Part shown: in pieces, positions 21,546 through 32,820 of the stretch
How the letters are laid out: the number at the start of each line of letters is the position of its first letter
Numbering within the stretch: position 1 is the stretch's first letter
Origin: Exophiala sp. HKRS030
Lineage: Eukaryota; Ascomycota; Eurotiomycetes; Chaetothyriales; Herpotrichiellaceae
Direction of reading: 5' to 3'
Length of the DNA stretch: 64,000 bases
Assembly (NCBI GenBank): GCA_023897205.1
Contig: JAHWDD010000007.1
Span: 5,022,001-5,086,000, forward strand
Notes under the pieces: model-generated
The model's database searches: none
What the model was told of the DNA's origin: nothing
What the model saw: the letters and a program-made list of their open reading frames with translations, nothing else
Made by a program: the position numbers and the translations under genes

Positions 21546-22046
21546 ATGGCTTCTGTACTTGAATCATTTGGTTTCAAGTTCATCAACTATCCTGGCTCCG
21601 AAGCATTCTCAGAGGAAGTCCACTGTTCTCAGGCAGTCATTGTTCCGCCACATGCCCGAACTGTGACCTTGTCAGGCCAGGTCGGAGTTCTCGCAGATGG
21701 CTCGATCCCGAACGGCTTGACCACCGAGCTGGACCTTTGCTTCCAGAATGTCAAGAAGGCTCTGATCGCAGCGGGCCTGGGTGAAAATGCGTGTGAATAC
21801 ATCTACGATGTACGCCCGGCTGAAAGTCTCCTTCCGAACTCCCAATTTGCTAACAGTTTGACCCAGGCTACATTCTATTTCAAAGACCAAGATCGTGTCA
21901 CTGCTTGCATTGTCGACATCATGAAGAATTATTTTGGAAACACCCGCCCCGCAGTCCTCGGTTTCGAAGCTGGCAAGCTTGCTTTTCCGGATTCTCACGT
22001 CGAGATGAAGGTCACCGCATTTGTTCCTCCACAGGCACGATTATGA
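21546..22046 (+). CDS. RidA (YjgF/YER057c/UK114)-like protein with peroxisomal signal
   Basis: Single exon, 166 residues. The family fold is visible in VIVPPHARTVTLSGQVGV, then ELDLCFQNVKKALIAAGLG, then the C-terminal RPAVLGFEAGKLAF with VEMKVTAFVP. RidA proteins hydrolyse reactive enamines and imines such as those made by amino-acid-metabolising enzymes. In the usual RidA the segment reads PARSCVEVARL with the carboxylate-binding Arg; here it reads PAVLGFEAGKL, so that Arg appears to be Val. It may therefore be a subfamily acting on substrates without a carboxylate, as expected for amine-derived imines. The C-terminus is ARL, a canonical PTS1, which suggests the peroxisome. Flanked by amine oxidase genes. 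Confidence 0.88.
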   Translation: MASVLESFGFKFINYPGSEAFSEEVHCSQAVIVPPHARTVTLSGQVGVLADGSIPNGLTTELDLCFQNVKKALIAAGLGENACEYIYDVRPAESLLPNSQFANSLTQATFYFKDQDRVTACIVDIMKNYFGNTRPAVLGFEAGKLAFPDSHVEMKVTAFVPPQARL

Positions 22047-22695
22047 ATGAATGGATCTAGATTGGTATATCTCGGTAGCGATTTACCACCCCGATACTGA
22101 TGTAGGCAGCCGTGAGATACTGAGATTATACAGATAAATCTCTCTGTATGATGTAGCTTCCGCAGTAAAGACTTGAAAGAAGGGCCAGCAGTTGGTGACG
22201 TCTCGCTTTTGAGTCGTTCGTCGAAGATGTACAAAGATATCTTATGGTCTCTTTGCCCGAGCTCGAGAATCCGCCTAGATTTGTGTTGATCACTCCTAAA
22301 CCACCACTGGCATTCCTTCCACTCGCCATAACTTTTAGCAATAACTTCGTAGAGCCGTTTATTTTCACCACAGCAGTTGTGGATCCGCTCTGGCTGAGAT
22401 CGTCATCTGATTTTGTGGTAGACACTCTGCACAGGTACTATGAAGAGTGGTCATGTTTAGTGGAAGGTGGAAATGTGGAACAAGACCGGAAATTGACAAA
22501 CAAGGCCACGGTTTCATGCTGAATTGAAGTACCGATTGGAATCAAACCCGTGGACTATTGAATACAGTACATCGGGTATAGAGGACCACTAACTTTGACA
22601 ACAATTTCAGAGTCAGTGGGTGCGGTATAATCAGTGTACGGACTTACAAACACGACCAAAGTTTATAGTGTTCAATGAGCAAACAGCGAATTTGA
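22047..22695. other. Convergent intergenic region
   Basis: Between the RidA-like gene and the 3' end of the permease relic. Nothing recognisable. Confidence 0.4.
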
Positions 22696-23870
22696 TTAAC
22701 CAGTTTCGCTATGCGGAGTGACGTCTGTCGACTTTCTGCCTTGGTGACGGATGTGGATCTCACAGCCCTCCAATATCGCCCTGATTTTTGGACCACGGTA
22801 TGTCTTGTGGACCCAAAGGGTGAACCAGAAAGCGCCCATGATTAAGGTCGATCCGAGAATAACCACCGTGTAGTTCATGTTGGCGGTGCGGACTGGGCGT
22901 ACGAAAGGCAACTCGAAAAAAATCACCATAAAAAGGATGCACGCGCATGAGATGAGATTGGTAGCCCAGCCCAAGGCTCCGTTTAGACGGAATCTTCCTT
23001 GCAGTATAGCCTCTCTGCGCTGGAACATATTTAGGGCCAAGGGGTTAGCGTACACAAAATTGTTGAGAATAATTGGAGGAATTCCGAGCTTGGAATTTGC
23101 ATTTGCCAGCCTTTTCGAGAATGGGAGTCCATTATCTCTAGCAAAAGCTCTGTTCAACCGAACCGTTGCAATGAAGATATCGAAGAAGGCGGGAACGGCA
23201 GCAATAAACACGATCAAGGTGAGGGCGGACACTAACACCAGGAGAATGAAGATCTCGAAGACGACAAAGATCATCCAGCGCTGAGAGGTCTCTGTCAGCG
23301 AACGATTGCCAGTAATGAGAAGTCGAAAAGGCCTACCTCGATCTCCGAAGTCGGGTTGCCAAGTTTGCAAACACCATAACAAATTGGGTATTGAAGAGAC
23401 ATGATCCAGCGATGGTGGTGATCCAAGCGACTAGATTCAGCAATCCGGTAATATGACCGAGAGGCGCCATCAGATGCCTCGGCGAAATGACGGCCACCCA
23501 GTAGTATGCCCCAGCGGATGTAGGGTAGGCACTGGCAACTTCACCTTAGGCCAAGGCCAGGAACAGGGCAACGACGCTGATGAGGATCCAGCCATGTATG
23601 GTCGTGGAAGTTCCTCCGGAGGCGATGCCAGCCCAGGAGATCAGTCACCAAGTCTTATTTCTTCTAGGCTTGGGCGCTGAGTGAGTCAACTTTACCTGCG
23701 ACGAGAGATCCTCCAACTGCACCCCAGGAATTGCAGGTGATGATTGCAACGGCCGTCAATGCTAAGGACGAGTACTAGCGTCTCAGTTCAGGGTTGTACC
23801 CAAACTCCACAAGCTTGGTGTCGGCCTCATTGATAGACTGGAGAGCCTTCGGTGTGGTTGTTCGATTTCA
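22696..23870 (-). pseudogene. APC-family amino-acid/GABA permease relic
   Basis: Read on the minus strand, the order of blocks is that of Uga4-like permeases: ADTKLVEFGYNPELRR, then ITCNSWGAVGGSL, then SWAGIASGGTSTTIHGW, EVASAYPTSAGAYYW, ITGLLNLVAWITTIAG, and a C-terminal part with several hydrophobic helices. In-frame stops occur at 23775-23777 (TAG, just after NPELRR) and 23546-23548 (TAA, before GEVASAYPT). The junction near 23300-23335 does not splice in frame with any visible AG. The middle of the transporter is missing too. It is therefore inactive. Such permeases import GABA, amino acids or choline, which fits an amine-use region. Confidence 0.8.
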
Positions 23871-24666
23871 ACTATGATCGAGCCGGCACCAGTTGAAGTG
23901 CAAGAATAGGTTAGGGAGAAAGAAATGGGGAGGATGGTCAGAGAGCCACCGTCCACAACCGTGGAATATCAGTCCAAGACCAACAGCCTTTTGTAAACGG
24001 TTCTCGTCGACGTGCTCAACAAGAAACTTTGGGCGACGGTGGTGTACAGTAGGTCAGATAGACGAGAGCGAACACCCCTGGAAGACAGCGGTTCCACGCT
24101 GAAAAAGGAACCTTCCAGCCCGCAGACTCCTATTGGCCACTTCCCTGCTGATTGGCTTTGTGCTAGCTGTTAGCGTGCAGCCCACTAGCTGGCGATGTGC
24201 GGAGAAGCCAATCCGCGGCAATCTGGGGTTGGGGAGTAATGCAGCGGCCCGCGTCTGCCTCAGTCTGGTCTTTGCAGCGGCTGCGCTCCTTTCTTGGGCC
24301 ACAAAGTATCTATTGACCGGTTCGCGAACTCAACTAAAATTTCCAACGTCTGGCATACACTCTTAAGGACCACTTCCAAGGAAATGTATGGCCTAGTGAT
24401 AAGAATGTTTACCGTGGATGTCCAGGTGTCGCCAATGAATAGTGGATCTCTCCAAGGCTGGCGAAGGCCATAACCACAAATATCCATTTCGTGTCTGGCA
24501 GGGTTGTGCAGTAAGCGCCGTCGGGTTCGAACTGCCTGTTGTGGGACTGCTCACAATCGTGATCGCGACCACCCCTGACTTCTAAGTGCGTTTCCAGGGT
24601 TTTAAATATGACCCAGATTAGCACACAACTTCGGGACTTCACAGTTCCAGAGCCATCCTTACCATC
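23871..24666. other. Intergenic region upstream of the second amine oxidase
   Basis: Contains the promoters of the permease relic (minus) and the amine oxidase relic (plus). No gene seen. Confidence 0.4.
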
Positions 24667-26179
24667 ATGAGCATACCGCGATCTCAGGACGGCGTTCACT
24701 TTTCCGTGCAAACCTCCACGGTGCAAAGAGGCCTCCCTACTATTGGCTATAAGACTTCTTCGAAGGAAATTCCTTCGGACAAAGTTTACGATGTGGTGGT
24801 GCTAGGTGCTGGCTACACTGGGCTGATTGCCGCACGAGATGTCGCAGAGGCTGGAGCGAGGGTCTTGCTGGTGGAAGGGCGAGATCGAGTTGGTGGACGA
24901 ACTTGGACGTGCGAGATGATGGGCAACAAGTTTGAGATGGGTGGCGAATGGGTTCACTGGATTCATCCGCACATCTGGAGCGAGCTTAGCCGGTATGGCC
25001 TCACAGAGCCTAAAGATTTCTTGACGACCCAGGGTAGCGCCGCAGCAGAGTTTTGCTCCCTCCATGAAAACAACCCCACCCCGGGTCCGACCAAGTTCTT
25101 AGACCGGGAAACAGTCGAGCAGAGGATGGAACAGGTCACGAAGGCATTCTTTGACATCGACGGACAAGGGGGGACAACTATCTTCCCCTGGCCTTACGAG
25201 CCTCTCTCGAACTTGGAGGCCGTCAAAAAATACGACTCTCTTACGGTCAGAGAACGTCTGAACCAACTTGTGGACTTCACTTGTGGACTTCTCCAAGGAG
25301 GATCTGATGTACTTATACTCCAATCTGGTGGTTTTCGGATCGACGCCGCCAGAAGAGGCCTCTTTCCTGGCAATACTGCGATACTATGCTTTGGCTGGTT
25401 ATAGTTGGAGCAGACTACTAGAGGTGTCTGATCACTTCAAGCTGACTATTGGCCACTCTGGTATGGCGAACCTTATCTTTGATGATTTCGCCGTCACCGG
25501 GGATTCAATCTTTGGGGATCCAGTACGCGCTGTTGATTCTCAGCCTGGCTCAGTAACAATGGCGTTACAATCGGGCAAAATGGTTCGATCCAAGCGTATC
25601 ATTTGCACTTTGCCGCTCCACTGTCTGAGCGACGTGGATTTTCAGCCTCCTCTTCCCAGCCAATTCACTTCACGACATCCAAACTACGGCGGAAAAGTCC
25701 ACATCCACATCGATAGCAAGATCCCGTACTGGTGTGGCTTTGGCGAGCCTGGCGCTCCGGTCGATTGTCTGTTGACAGATCGGTACTCAGATATGGAAGG
25801 TACCTTTCTGACTGGTTTCCCCGGTGGCTGGGCCAAGCGGGCAGGGCGACAGGTCGTGGACGATCCGGAAAGGTTTCTACAAGCTACCTTCAAGTCCTAT
25901 TTTCCTTCCGAATGGGCCAGTAAGCCTACTGACCTTATTTGGCATGACTGGAATACGGACCCATTTTCCAATGGACAATGGGGAGCTTGGGGGGCAGGGC
26001 AACTTACCACCGATTTCAAAACCCTGTCAGAGTCAGCCTACATAAGTAACGAAGTGATCTTGGCGAACTCAGACTGGGCTAGAGGATGGACAGGCTGGGT
26101 AGATGGAGCTGCGGAGGAGGGTAAACGTGCAGCAGCTCATGTCGTGCGCCAAATACGACGCGAACGAGCCAAGAAATGA
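24667..26179 (+). pseudogene. Second FAD amine oxidase, frameshifted by a 13-bp duplication
   Basis: Paralogue of the gene at 14691-16226, in the opposite orientation. The first frame, from ATG 24667, carries VVVLGAGYTGLIAARDV, GRDRVGGRTWT and GGEWVHWIHPHIW. The second frame carries FGSTPPEEASFL, NYGGKVHIHID, LIWHDWNTDPFSNGQWG and NSDWARGWTGWVDGAAEEG up to the stop at 26179. The frames meet at a perfect 13-bp tandem duplication (25266-25291), which adds 1 mod 3 bases between RLNQLVDF and SKEDLMYL. The upstream frame stops at 25404, losing the substrate and C-terminal flavin-binding half. No intron fits. All else is well preserved, so inactivation looks recent, or it is an assembly error. The C-terminus lacks a PTS1. 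Confidence 0.85.
25266..25291 (+). repeat. Perfect 13-bp tandem duplication in the amine oxidase
   Basis: Two adjacent identical copies of ACTTGTGGACTTC. It shifts the reading frame of the second amine oxidase. The intact paralogue has no insertion at the matching place. Confidence 0.95.
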
Positions 26180-28319
26180 TATAAGCTTTGTGGACTTGGG
26201 CCAGATATACTGTAGCACAAGGAGTGAAACACCGAAATTTGTTCAAACTATAGTATCGTTGCCTAGGGAGCTTGGATCTGACCGTACTGAGCTAAATAGA
26301 CAAGCGAAAGAAGTAAAAGGGACTTAATAATATACCATGAGCAGTTACAGCTTGAGTATAAGTCTGTGTATATGAAGAGGTTCATAACTGGGCCCCCAAG
26401 TTGTAAGTTTTCGGCGTTTCGAATCTCGAAAGAGCCATACTCCGAAATATAACCCGACACCTAAGAAACATATAAATTTAAAGTTGCAAGAACTTTCTTG
26501 GCTCCGAATAGAATCTAGGTGATTACCACTTTGTGGCTAATAGAAATTGATTGAGCTATTGCAATATCCGAGCACCTCACGACTATTCGTGAATGATACA
26601 GTTGCATTCGATTAGAAAACCAATAATTTTGAAGCTATAGCCAGCTGGCTCGCGAGCTTTGGTCTATCCGTCTACAACAGACATAATATACTGCAACACT
26701 GCAACATCGATTCTCGGATTTCTAGGGACGTTGAACAGAGACGTCGACTCATCGGCTAGAGTAACTGCTGAAAATCTAGCCCCATATCCACAATCAAACA
26801 AAGTCTTGCTCAAAATGAGGTTACAGCTGAATGCCAGAGTCCTTACGGCTTGGCATAGTTGTCCCTTTCTGACCTTGCAATATCTCATTTAAACGCATTT
26901 TCAACTTTGGAGAATGCTGAGACGAAGCTTAGAAAAGCGAACCATGTCATTAAGTGCCGTTGGGATCCCTTGTCTGGCCTCTTGATTTTGAAACTTGGCA
27001 TCCTCAGGTCGGCAAAGAGAAACTACTTTTATTGAGAGGTCGCTCAGAGCCCAAGATTTTGGCGAATAAATCTGGTTTATCTGTCCGTTCTCGCTGTCAT
27101 CTCAGAACCATCTCTCGTATATCTCGTTTTGCAGGGGCATGAGATGGCCATTCAACAGACTCATAGAAGAGCCACTGACAGGTATGTGGCAGAGTAAGTG
27201 TAACTATTCTGCTGCAAGCTGTTGCCGGCCGATTGACGGCAACCCCTTGTTCAACTCCAAATACGCACTTGACTTGGTTATATCTGAAAGCTTGCTATAG
27301 CTTCACGTCGATCTGTGGATAATCATGGCAAGGGCATCGATTTCTCACCTTCAAGTGTGCCTAATGTGGCTGTCAGGTCCCAGTTTGGACAGCAATCAAA
27401 ACTGAAACTGTCCAGTATCCGTTCAGACTCGGGCCCAAGACGATCACTGATCAGCGAATTGGGCTGCGACGGAGGAGTCGGTGATGGAGGCGGAGCATTT
27501 CTATCATGGGATTTGGACCACGTATCTCCGGATACATTTTGTGCTTGAGAAAGAACCGAATCGTTACCACCCGAAACAGTCGAACATGACACTCATGGCC
27601 TATCAAACGCTTCAGAACTTGGCTTTGATGCAGGGTCGGCAGATGAGTCTACAAACCTGCTACGTAGGCTTGAAGTCAGGCTGCGCTGATAGCGTCTGGG
27701 TGTTTGAACACGCTGTTCCTTGACCATAGGTGGGTGAATATTACACTCGTCATTCGTGTGCCGTATTGTATCAGACAAGCAAACAGACAAACACAAAATT
27801 GGAGTAGATTTCACACAATTTCCAGGACTTTCACAAAGTGACTATCTTTATATGGTATGTTTCTTGAATCGGGATCGCTTTCTTGTTGTTGGTACTGAGA
27901 AAATGAACTTCTAGCCTCGGGTACTGGTCCCACATCAGCGCCGCCCCTCGAAGATATTTTCGTTTTCGGAACGGAATCAGCCAAGTCGTTACTGATAAGG
28001 CCGTGCCGGAAGTGGCAATAGCAACTTGGTTCCATCGATCCCTTCGTATACTGGGCCTCTTTTCGGCTAGCAAGAGAGACGCCCAATCGACCTTCGGGAT
28101 GGGCTTCTCCGTCGTGGACATACACGTCACAAGTGTCCGACATACATAATCACTTCATTGGATAATTTCGAACAATCCATGGCAGGGCGAAACGTAACAT
28201 AAAGTCATTTCGGGCACAGAACCGGGGTACAATACGCAAATTCTCAGTACGAAGTCATCTCGAGCACACTGCGACGCGAACTTTGACCAATGGGCTTAGT
28301 ATATACCGTAAACAATGGA
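26180..28319. other. Intergenic region of 2.1 kb
   Basis: Several short open stretches exist (for example 27315-27548 plus and 27811-28143 minus), but none shows a family motif, and they overlap in several frames. I see no supportable gene. Confidence 0.35.
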
Positions 28320-29436
28320 CTAGTACGTGGCTGGTGTGACACTCAGGCGACCACCGTCTGTTATCACACAGCTGCCATTGCAATAGGCTCCTGCCCGCGA
28401 GGCCAGATACAGCAAAGGTCCCATAATGTCCTCTGGCTGCCCTGCACGCTCGGCAGGGATTTGTTCCACTGGGAAAGAGCCTTCTTCTGCTGGATTTTGG
28501 TCTTTGATCAGGGTAGTAGTGAGGTCCGTTGGAAATACTGAGTATTATCAGACTCGGGTTAGTCCTGATATCTTAGAAAAGGCAGGCAAGAATACTTACA
28601 GCCTGGACATAATACATTTGCTCTGATTCTATATGGCACCAAGTATGTGGCCAGAATTTTCATCAACATGGTCGTGGCAGCCTTGCTTGTACCATAGGCA
28701 AAACCTGCCGTAACTTTCCTGTTAAAGCTTCCAATGCTGCTGGTGGCAATGATCTGACTCCTTCCTCCTTGGTACGCTGATCGCTTGTTCCCTTCGTCTA
28801 ACAGCCCAAGGAAAGCAATAGTCGTGTAAAAAACCGCTGTACAATTGACGTGGTATGTATTGGTAAAATCTTCCATCGGAATGGTGAACAAAGTCTCCTG
28901 TATTTCTGCGATGCTTGATCCTTGAGCAACGTTGCCCGAAGGGCCTGCAATACCAGAGTTCGCCACAAGAAGATCTATGTATCCTGCGTCACTCGCGATG
29001 AATGCTGCCGCCGATCGTAAGTTTTGTCTATCTGTTACATCACATTCCAGCGGAATGACACAGTCCAAGCCCTGATTCTGTTAGAAACTGAAAAGGAAAA
29101 GACGCACTGGTGAGGAGCCTGAAGTAGGCATGTTGCACTTACAATCTTGCCGACTGCGTCGTCCAGGACTTGCTTCCTCCGCCCAAGAATATAGACTCTT
29201 TTTGCGCCATTCTCGGCCAATGCCTGAGCCATGAAAAGCCCAAGGCCTGTACATGATCAGGGTTAAACTTCAATGAATCAGATAGAACAGCAGTAGTGAC
29301 GAGTGATGAAAGAAGGGATCTTGGAGGAGCACGCCCCATTGCCATGCACATCGGACTTACCACTTCCTCCGCCCGTGACAACGGCAACAATTCCATTGAC
29401 ATTGAACAACAGATTGACTTGGCTCGTTTGACCCAT
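28320..29436 (-). CDS. Short-chain dehydrogenase/reductase, four exons
   Basis: Exons on the minus strand: 29436-29361, 29246-29143, 29071-28600 and 28537-28320, giving 289 residues with all junctions in frame. The cofactor motif TGGGSGLG is split by intron 1. VANSGI, then TSSIGS and the catalytic YGTSK follow, and the C-terminus has AERAGQPEDIMGPLLYLAS and GSCVITDGG, typical of classical SDRs. NAD(P)-dependent alcohol/ketone chemistry is expected, substrate unknown. It is the left member of the catabolic cluster and lies divergent from the amino-acid permease. Confidence 0.9.
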
Positions 29437-30383
29437 TGCTGCAATCAGGGTTCCAGGGAAAGATTAAAACAAACCTGATAAGGCGTCTAGTGACGGATAG
29501 CGAAAGGGTGTTTAAAGTGCTACAGAGTATTGACCTTGTCGACATGGCATCATGTGGAAATGACATTTCTCCGCCTGCGTACGCCATCAAATCAGTCCAC
29601 TGAATGCAAGATATTTAGACGTTGAACACAGGTCAAGCGCAGCCATCGAGACGGCAAAAGTTTCAGCGGCCATACCTCCCTTGATAACTTCGGAAATGCT
29701 TTCCACTTTCAGCGCTACAATATATCCTCTTTGGCACGTTTCCCTCCCCTCCTGCTCTCACCTCGTCTCCGAATACCTCGCTTATTTGCTGCAAGGAAGA
29801 GCAAGCCAGTGCTTGGACTTCACACATAGGAGCCAAATATGGCCGAAAGGTACCGCGGGCTTATGTTTTGGGTCTCGACCTCAACGTCTTTGACCCGCGA
29901 TTCGAGAGCAAAGTCAATCGACTTATCTGCTCGCTAGGACGACGAATTGGAACGCGAGCTATCTGTTGGAACGGGTCAAGTTGGGTTACAGATACGGAGG
30001 CGCCTGAAGAAATGCACCCCAGTTTTCGGGGTTGGCGTTCGGAAAGGGTAACCCAGACTTGACGGTCAGGATTTAGTGGCAATGAAGTTCTCCGCAGTCC
30101 ACCTCATCCCTTCAGAAGTAGAAAGTGAATCCGGGAGACTCTGCCGCAATTTGAACCCGCAATTTGAACCCGCAATTCAGAAACGTCTATCCTTCTGTAG
30201 GCAGCTATCCCTCATAGTTCAATGCTCACAGTGGTCCGTTTCCGCTAAATGGCTGCATATTGATAAGTAAGTCGTTATCTAGGCTCGTGGCAAGGGCTTT
30301 GTTTTCGATAAAATACTTGTCGATTCCGAACCCTGAATCCATGAACTTCGCAACTTCACTGAAAGCACTCCACAAAGCCCAAA
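29437..30383. promoter_or_regulatory. Divergent promoter of SDR and amino-acid permease
   Basis: 947 bp between start codons, no gene seen inside. It includes a short 13-bp tandem repeat (30144-30177). Confidence 0.45.
30144..30177. repeat. 13-bp direct repeat, 2.6 copies
   Basis: Unit CCGCAATTTGAAC repeated head to tail, the last copy partial. It lies about 210 bp upstream of the permease start. Confidence 0.9.
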
Positions 30384-32294
30384 ATGTCACTCTCAGAGAG
30401 AGAGAAATCCCAAGGTCCAAGGGAGATCCACCCTATCGACTCTAACGACGGCAGAATTGGACACAGCGAAGCAATCAATTCGTTAAACTATAAGCAAACC
30501 AAACGTCACTTGCTCCCCCGACACATTCAATTGATTGCTATCTCTGGTGCCATTGGTACAGGACTCTTCGTAAGTGAAACAATTACGCCTTGCAGACGAG
30601 ATATTCATTATCATAGATTGGCACCGGTTCTACACTGCACCAGGCTGGTCCAGCTGCTCTCTTCCTCGGATATGCTATTTATGGTGGCCTTATTTACATC
30701 GCCTTCAACTCGATGGGCGAGATGGTGTCGTACCTACCGATCGATGGATCCTATGTCGAATTTGCGAGCCGGTTCGTCGACAACAGCTTTGGCTTTGCAC
30801 TCGGATGGCTTGTTTTCTATAACTACGCCGTTACCGTTGCCGCCGAAGCCACTGCTGTGGCTGGAATGATCAATTACTGGAACACAGACATAAACAATGC
30901 TGTTTGGTGCACACTATTCCTGGTCTCGATCGTTGTCTTCGTAGGACTCCTGGCCCCATACGTACGCCCACTTAATGCTGACGTATCTAGAATGTGTGGG
31001 GGGTGAGGTGGTTTGGTGAAGGGGAGTTTTACTTCTCCCTTTTCAAAGTATTCCTCATTGTGGGCCTTCTGATATTTACTTGTGAGTGGATCACCACATT
31101 GCTGCTAGCTGGTACAGTTACTGAGAGTGATTCAGTCATTACGATGGTGGGTGGTAATCCTCAGCATGACGCCTTCGGTTTTCGCAGTTGGAATCACCCT
31201 GGGGCCTTCCATGCCTACATCGCCAGTGGACCTTGGGGCAATTTCCTCGCCTTCTTTTCGACATTTGTCGGCGCCGCCTACGCATACGGGGGCCCTGACT
31301 ACATTGCTATGACCGCGGGTGAGGCCAAGTATCCTCGTCGCATATATCCCAATGTTTTCAGACGCGTCATCTACCGCCTGCTTGTCTTCTACATCGGGGG
31401 TGTCCTTGCTGTTGGTATTTTGGTGCGTCCGCTATCCACCGAGTCAGCGCTGCGCGTTGCTAACTAATGCTCAGGTTCCGTATGACGATCCCGACCTTGG
31501 GACCTCCAAAAAGGGAGCTGGATCGTCTCCGTTCGTCTTGGCCATGGTACGCATGAGCATTCCGGCTCTGCCGTCTATCGTCAATGCGGCGATTTTGACA
31601 TCAGCTTGGTCTTGTGGCCTCGCGAACTCCTTTACGGCTTCACGTGTCCTCTACTCTCTGGCTTTGCGTGGCACTGCCCCAGCAATCTTCCGAAGAACTT
31701 TCCGTGGAGTACCAATCGTAGCTCTTGGAGTAGTAGTCGCATTTGGTTGCTTGTCTTACATGTCGGTGTCCAACAGTGCAGCAACTGCTTTTGGCTACAT
31801 TGTCAACATCACGGGAGCCACTTGGATCTTGAATATGGGTCTTCAGCAAATAATCTACATTGGTTTCCGGCGCGGGATCGCTTATCGGGGCATCGACCGT
31901 TCGACGCTGCCATTTACTGTGAAGAGACAGCTGCCGCTTGCTTGGTTCGCGCTGTGCTGCTATCTCTTCCTCTTCTTCGTAAGTTGTCCCCATAACACAA
32001 AGACTACGGATCAGACTCATCTTGACGTAGACTAACGGATGGGTTGTCTTTACCCGCGGTAATTGGGCGGTGGATGACTTCCTCTTTGCTTACCTCAGTG
32101 CACCAATTTTTGTGGCGCTGTATTTAGGACACAAGATCTGGACTGTCAGTCATGGCAGTACGTGGAAGCTCCATCGACCCCGAGATATTGATCTCGATAC
32201 TGGACGCGATGAGGTCGAGCAAGACGAGGGAACCTATCCTCCTCTGCCAACGACAAAGGTCGCCAAATTCCTGCATTGGCTATGGGGTGCCTGA
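30384..32294 (+). CDS. Amino-acid permease (APC superfamily, YAT type)
   Basis: Six exons: 30384-30569, 30617-30940, 30991-31081, 31136-31422, 31475-31978 and 32031-32294; 551 residues. The start of helix 1 is IQLIAISGAIGTGLF joined to IGTGSTLHQAG, the signature of fungal general amino-acid permeases; MGEMVSYLPIDGSYVEFA, NVWGVRWFGEGEFYF and PDYIAMTAGEAKYPRR are further hallmarks. For intron 2 I chose a 50-nt intron (30941-30990), which gives VVFNVWGVRWFGE; a 29-nt choice is also in frame but too short for a fungal intron. Intron 3 (54 nt) is a multiple of three and would read through if retained. The likely role is uptake of an amino acid used by the neighbouring enzymes. Confidence 0.9.
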
Positions 32295-32820
32295 GACTGA
32301 GTTTCTCTTCGCAACGCTTCATCGCAAGATTTTGCGCTGCGTTTTAGTAAGTTTATCGAGTTTCCATAGTACGCGCAACCCATGTAGCTTCTGGAGCTTT
32401 CCTTGCCATATGCGGTTTAGCATGGACGCTTCAGCGATGTTTCTTTTTCCATATGATGACCGTGTGATTCAAAGATTTGCCAAATGTTCTGCTGAACATT
32501 TATGAAGAATGATAATATGGAAGTGAATGAGTACTATTGCATTTCTTGCATATTTGCTGGATAGTCATATTGAGACCGCTTCCCTCAACCCGCTTCCGAA
32601 ATGACACAGGACTCCTCGGGTAGCACAGAATCGTGTCGTGCTATACGCGGTGTTGACGATACATTTGCGTATAGCCAGGCAATCTTTTCTCGCGATACTC
32701 CTTCTCGATGCTTGGAGGCATAGACCTGAAAATATGCAGTCATTACACGTGGAACATGTGCAGTTTCCAGAGTTGATGTCGAATAGAAGGATACGACAAG
32801 GCAAGAGGCCCCTTTCCGCT
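32295..32820. other. Convergent intergenic region
   Basis: 3' ends of permease and epimerase genes. No gene seen. Confidence 0.4.

Noticed and set aside
25270..25297. Intron across the amine oxidase frameshift
   Set aside because: The only GT..AG pair is 28 nt and deletes conserved residues; the perfect 13-bp duplication explains the shift.
27315..28143. Small genes on both strands
   Set aside because: Overlapping open stretches without conserved motifs, good starts or splice sites.
30962..30990. 29-nt intron in the permease
   Set aside because: In frame but shorter than known fungal introns; the 50-nt intron at 30941-30990 gives a better family match.
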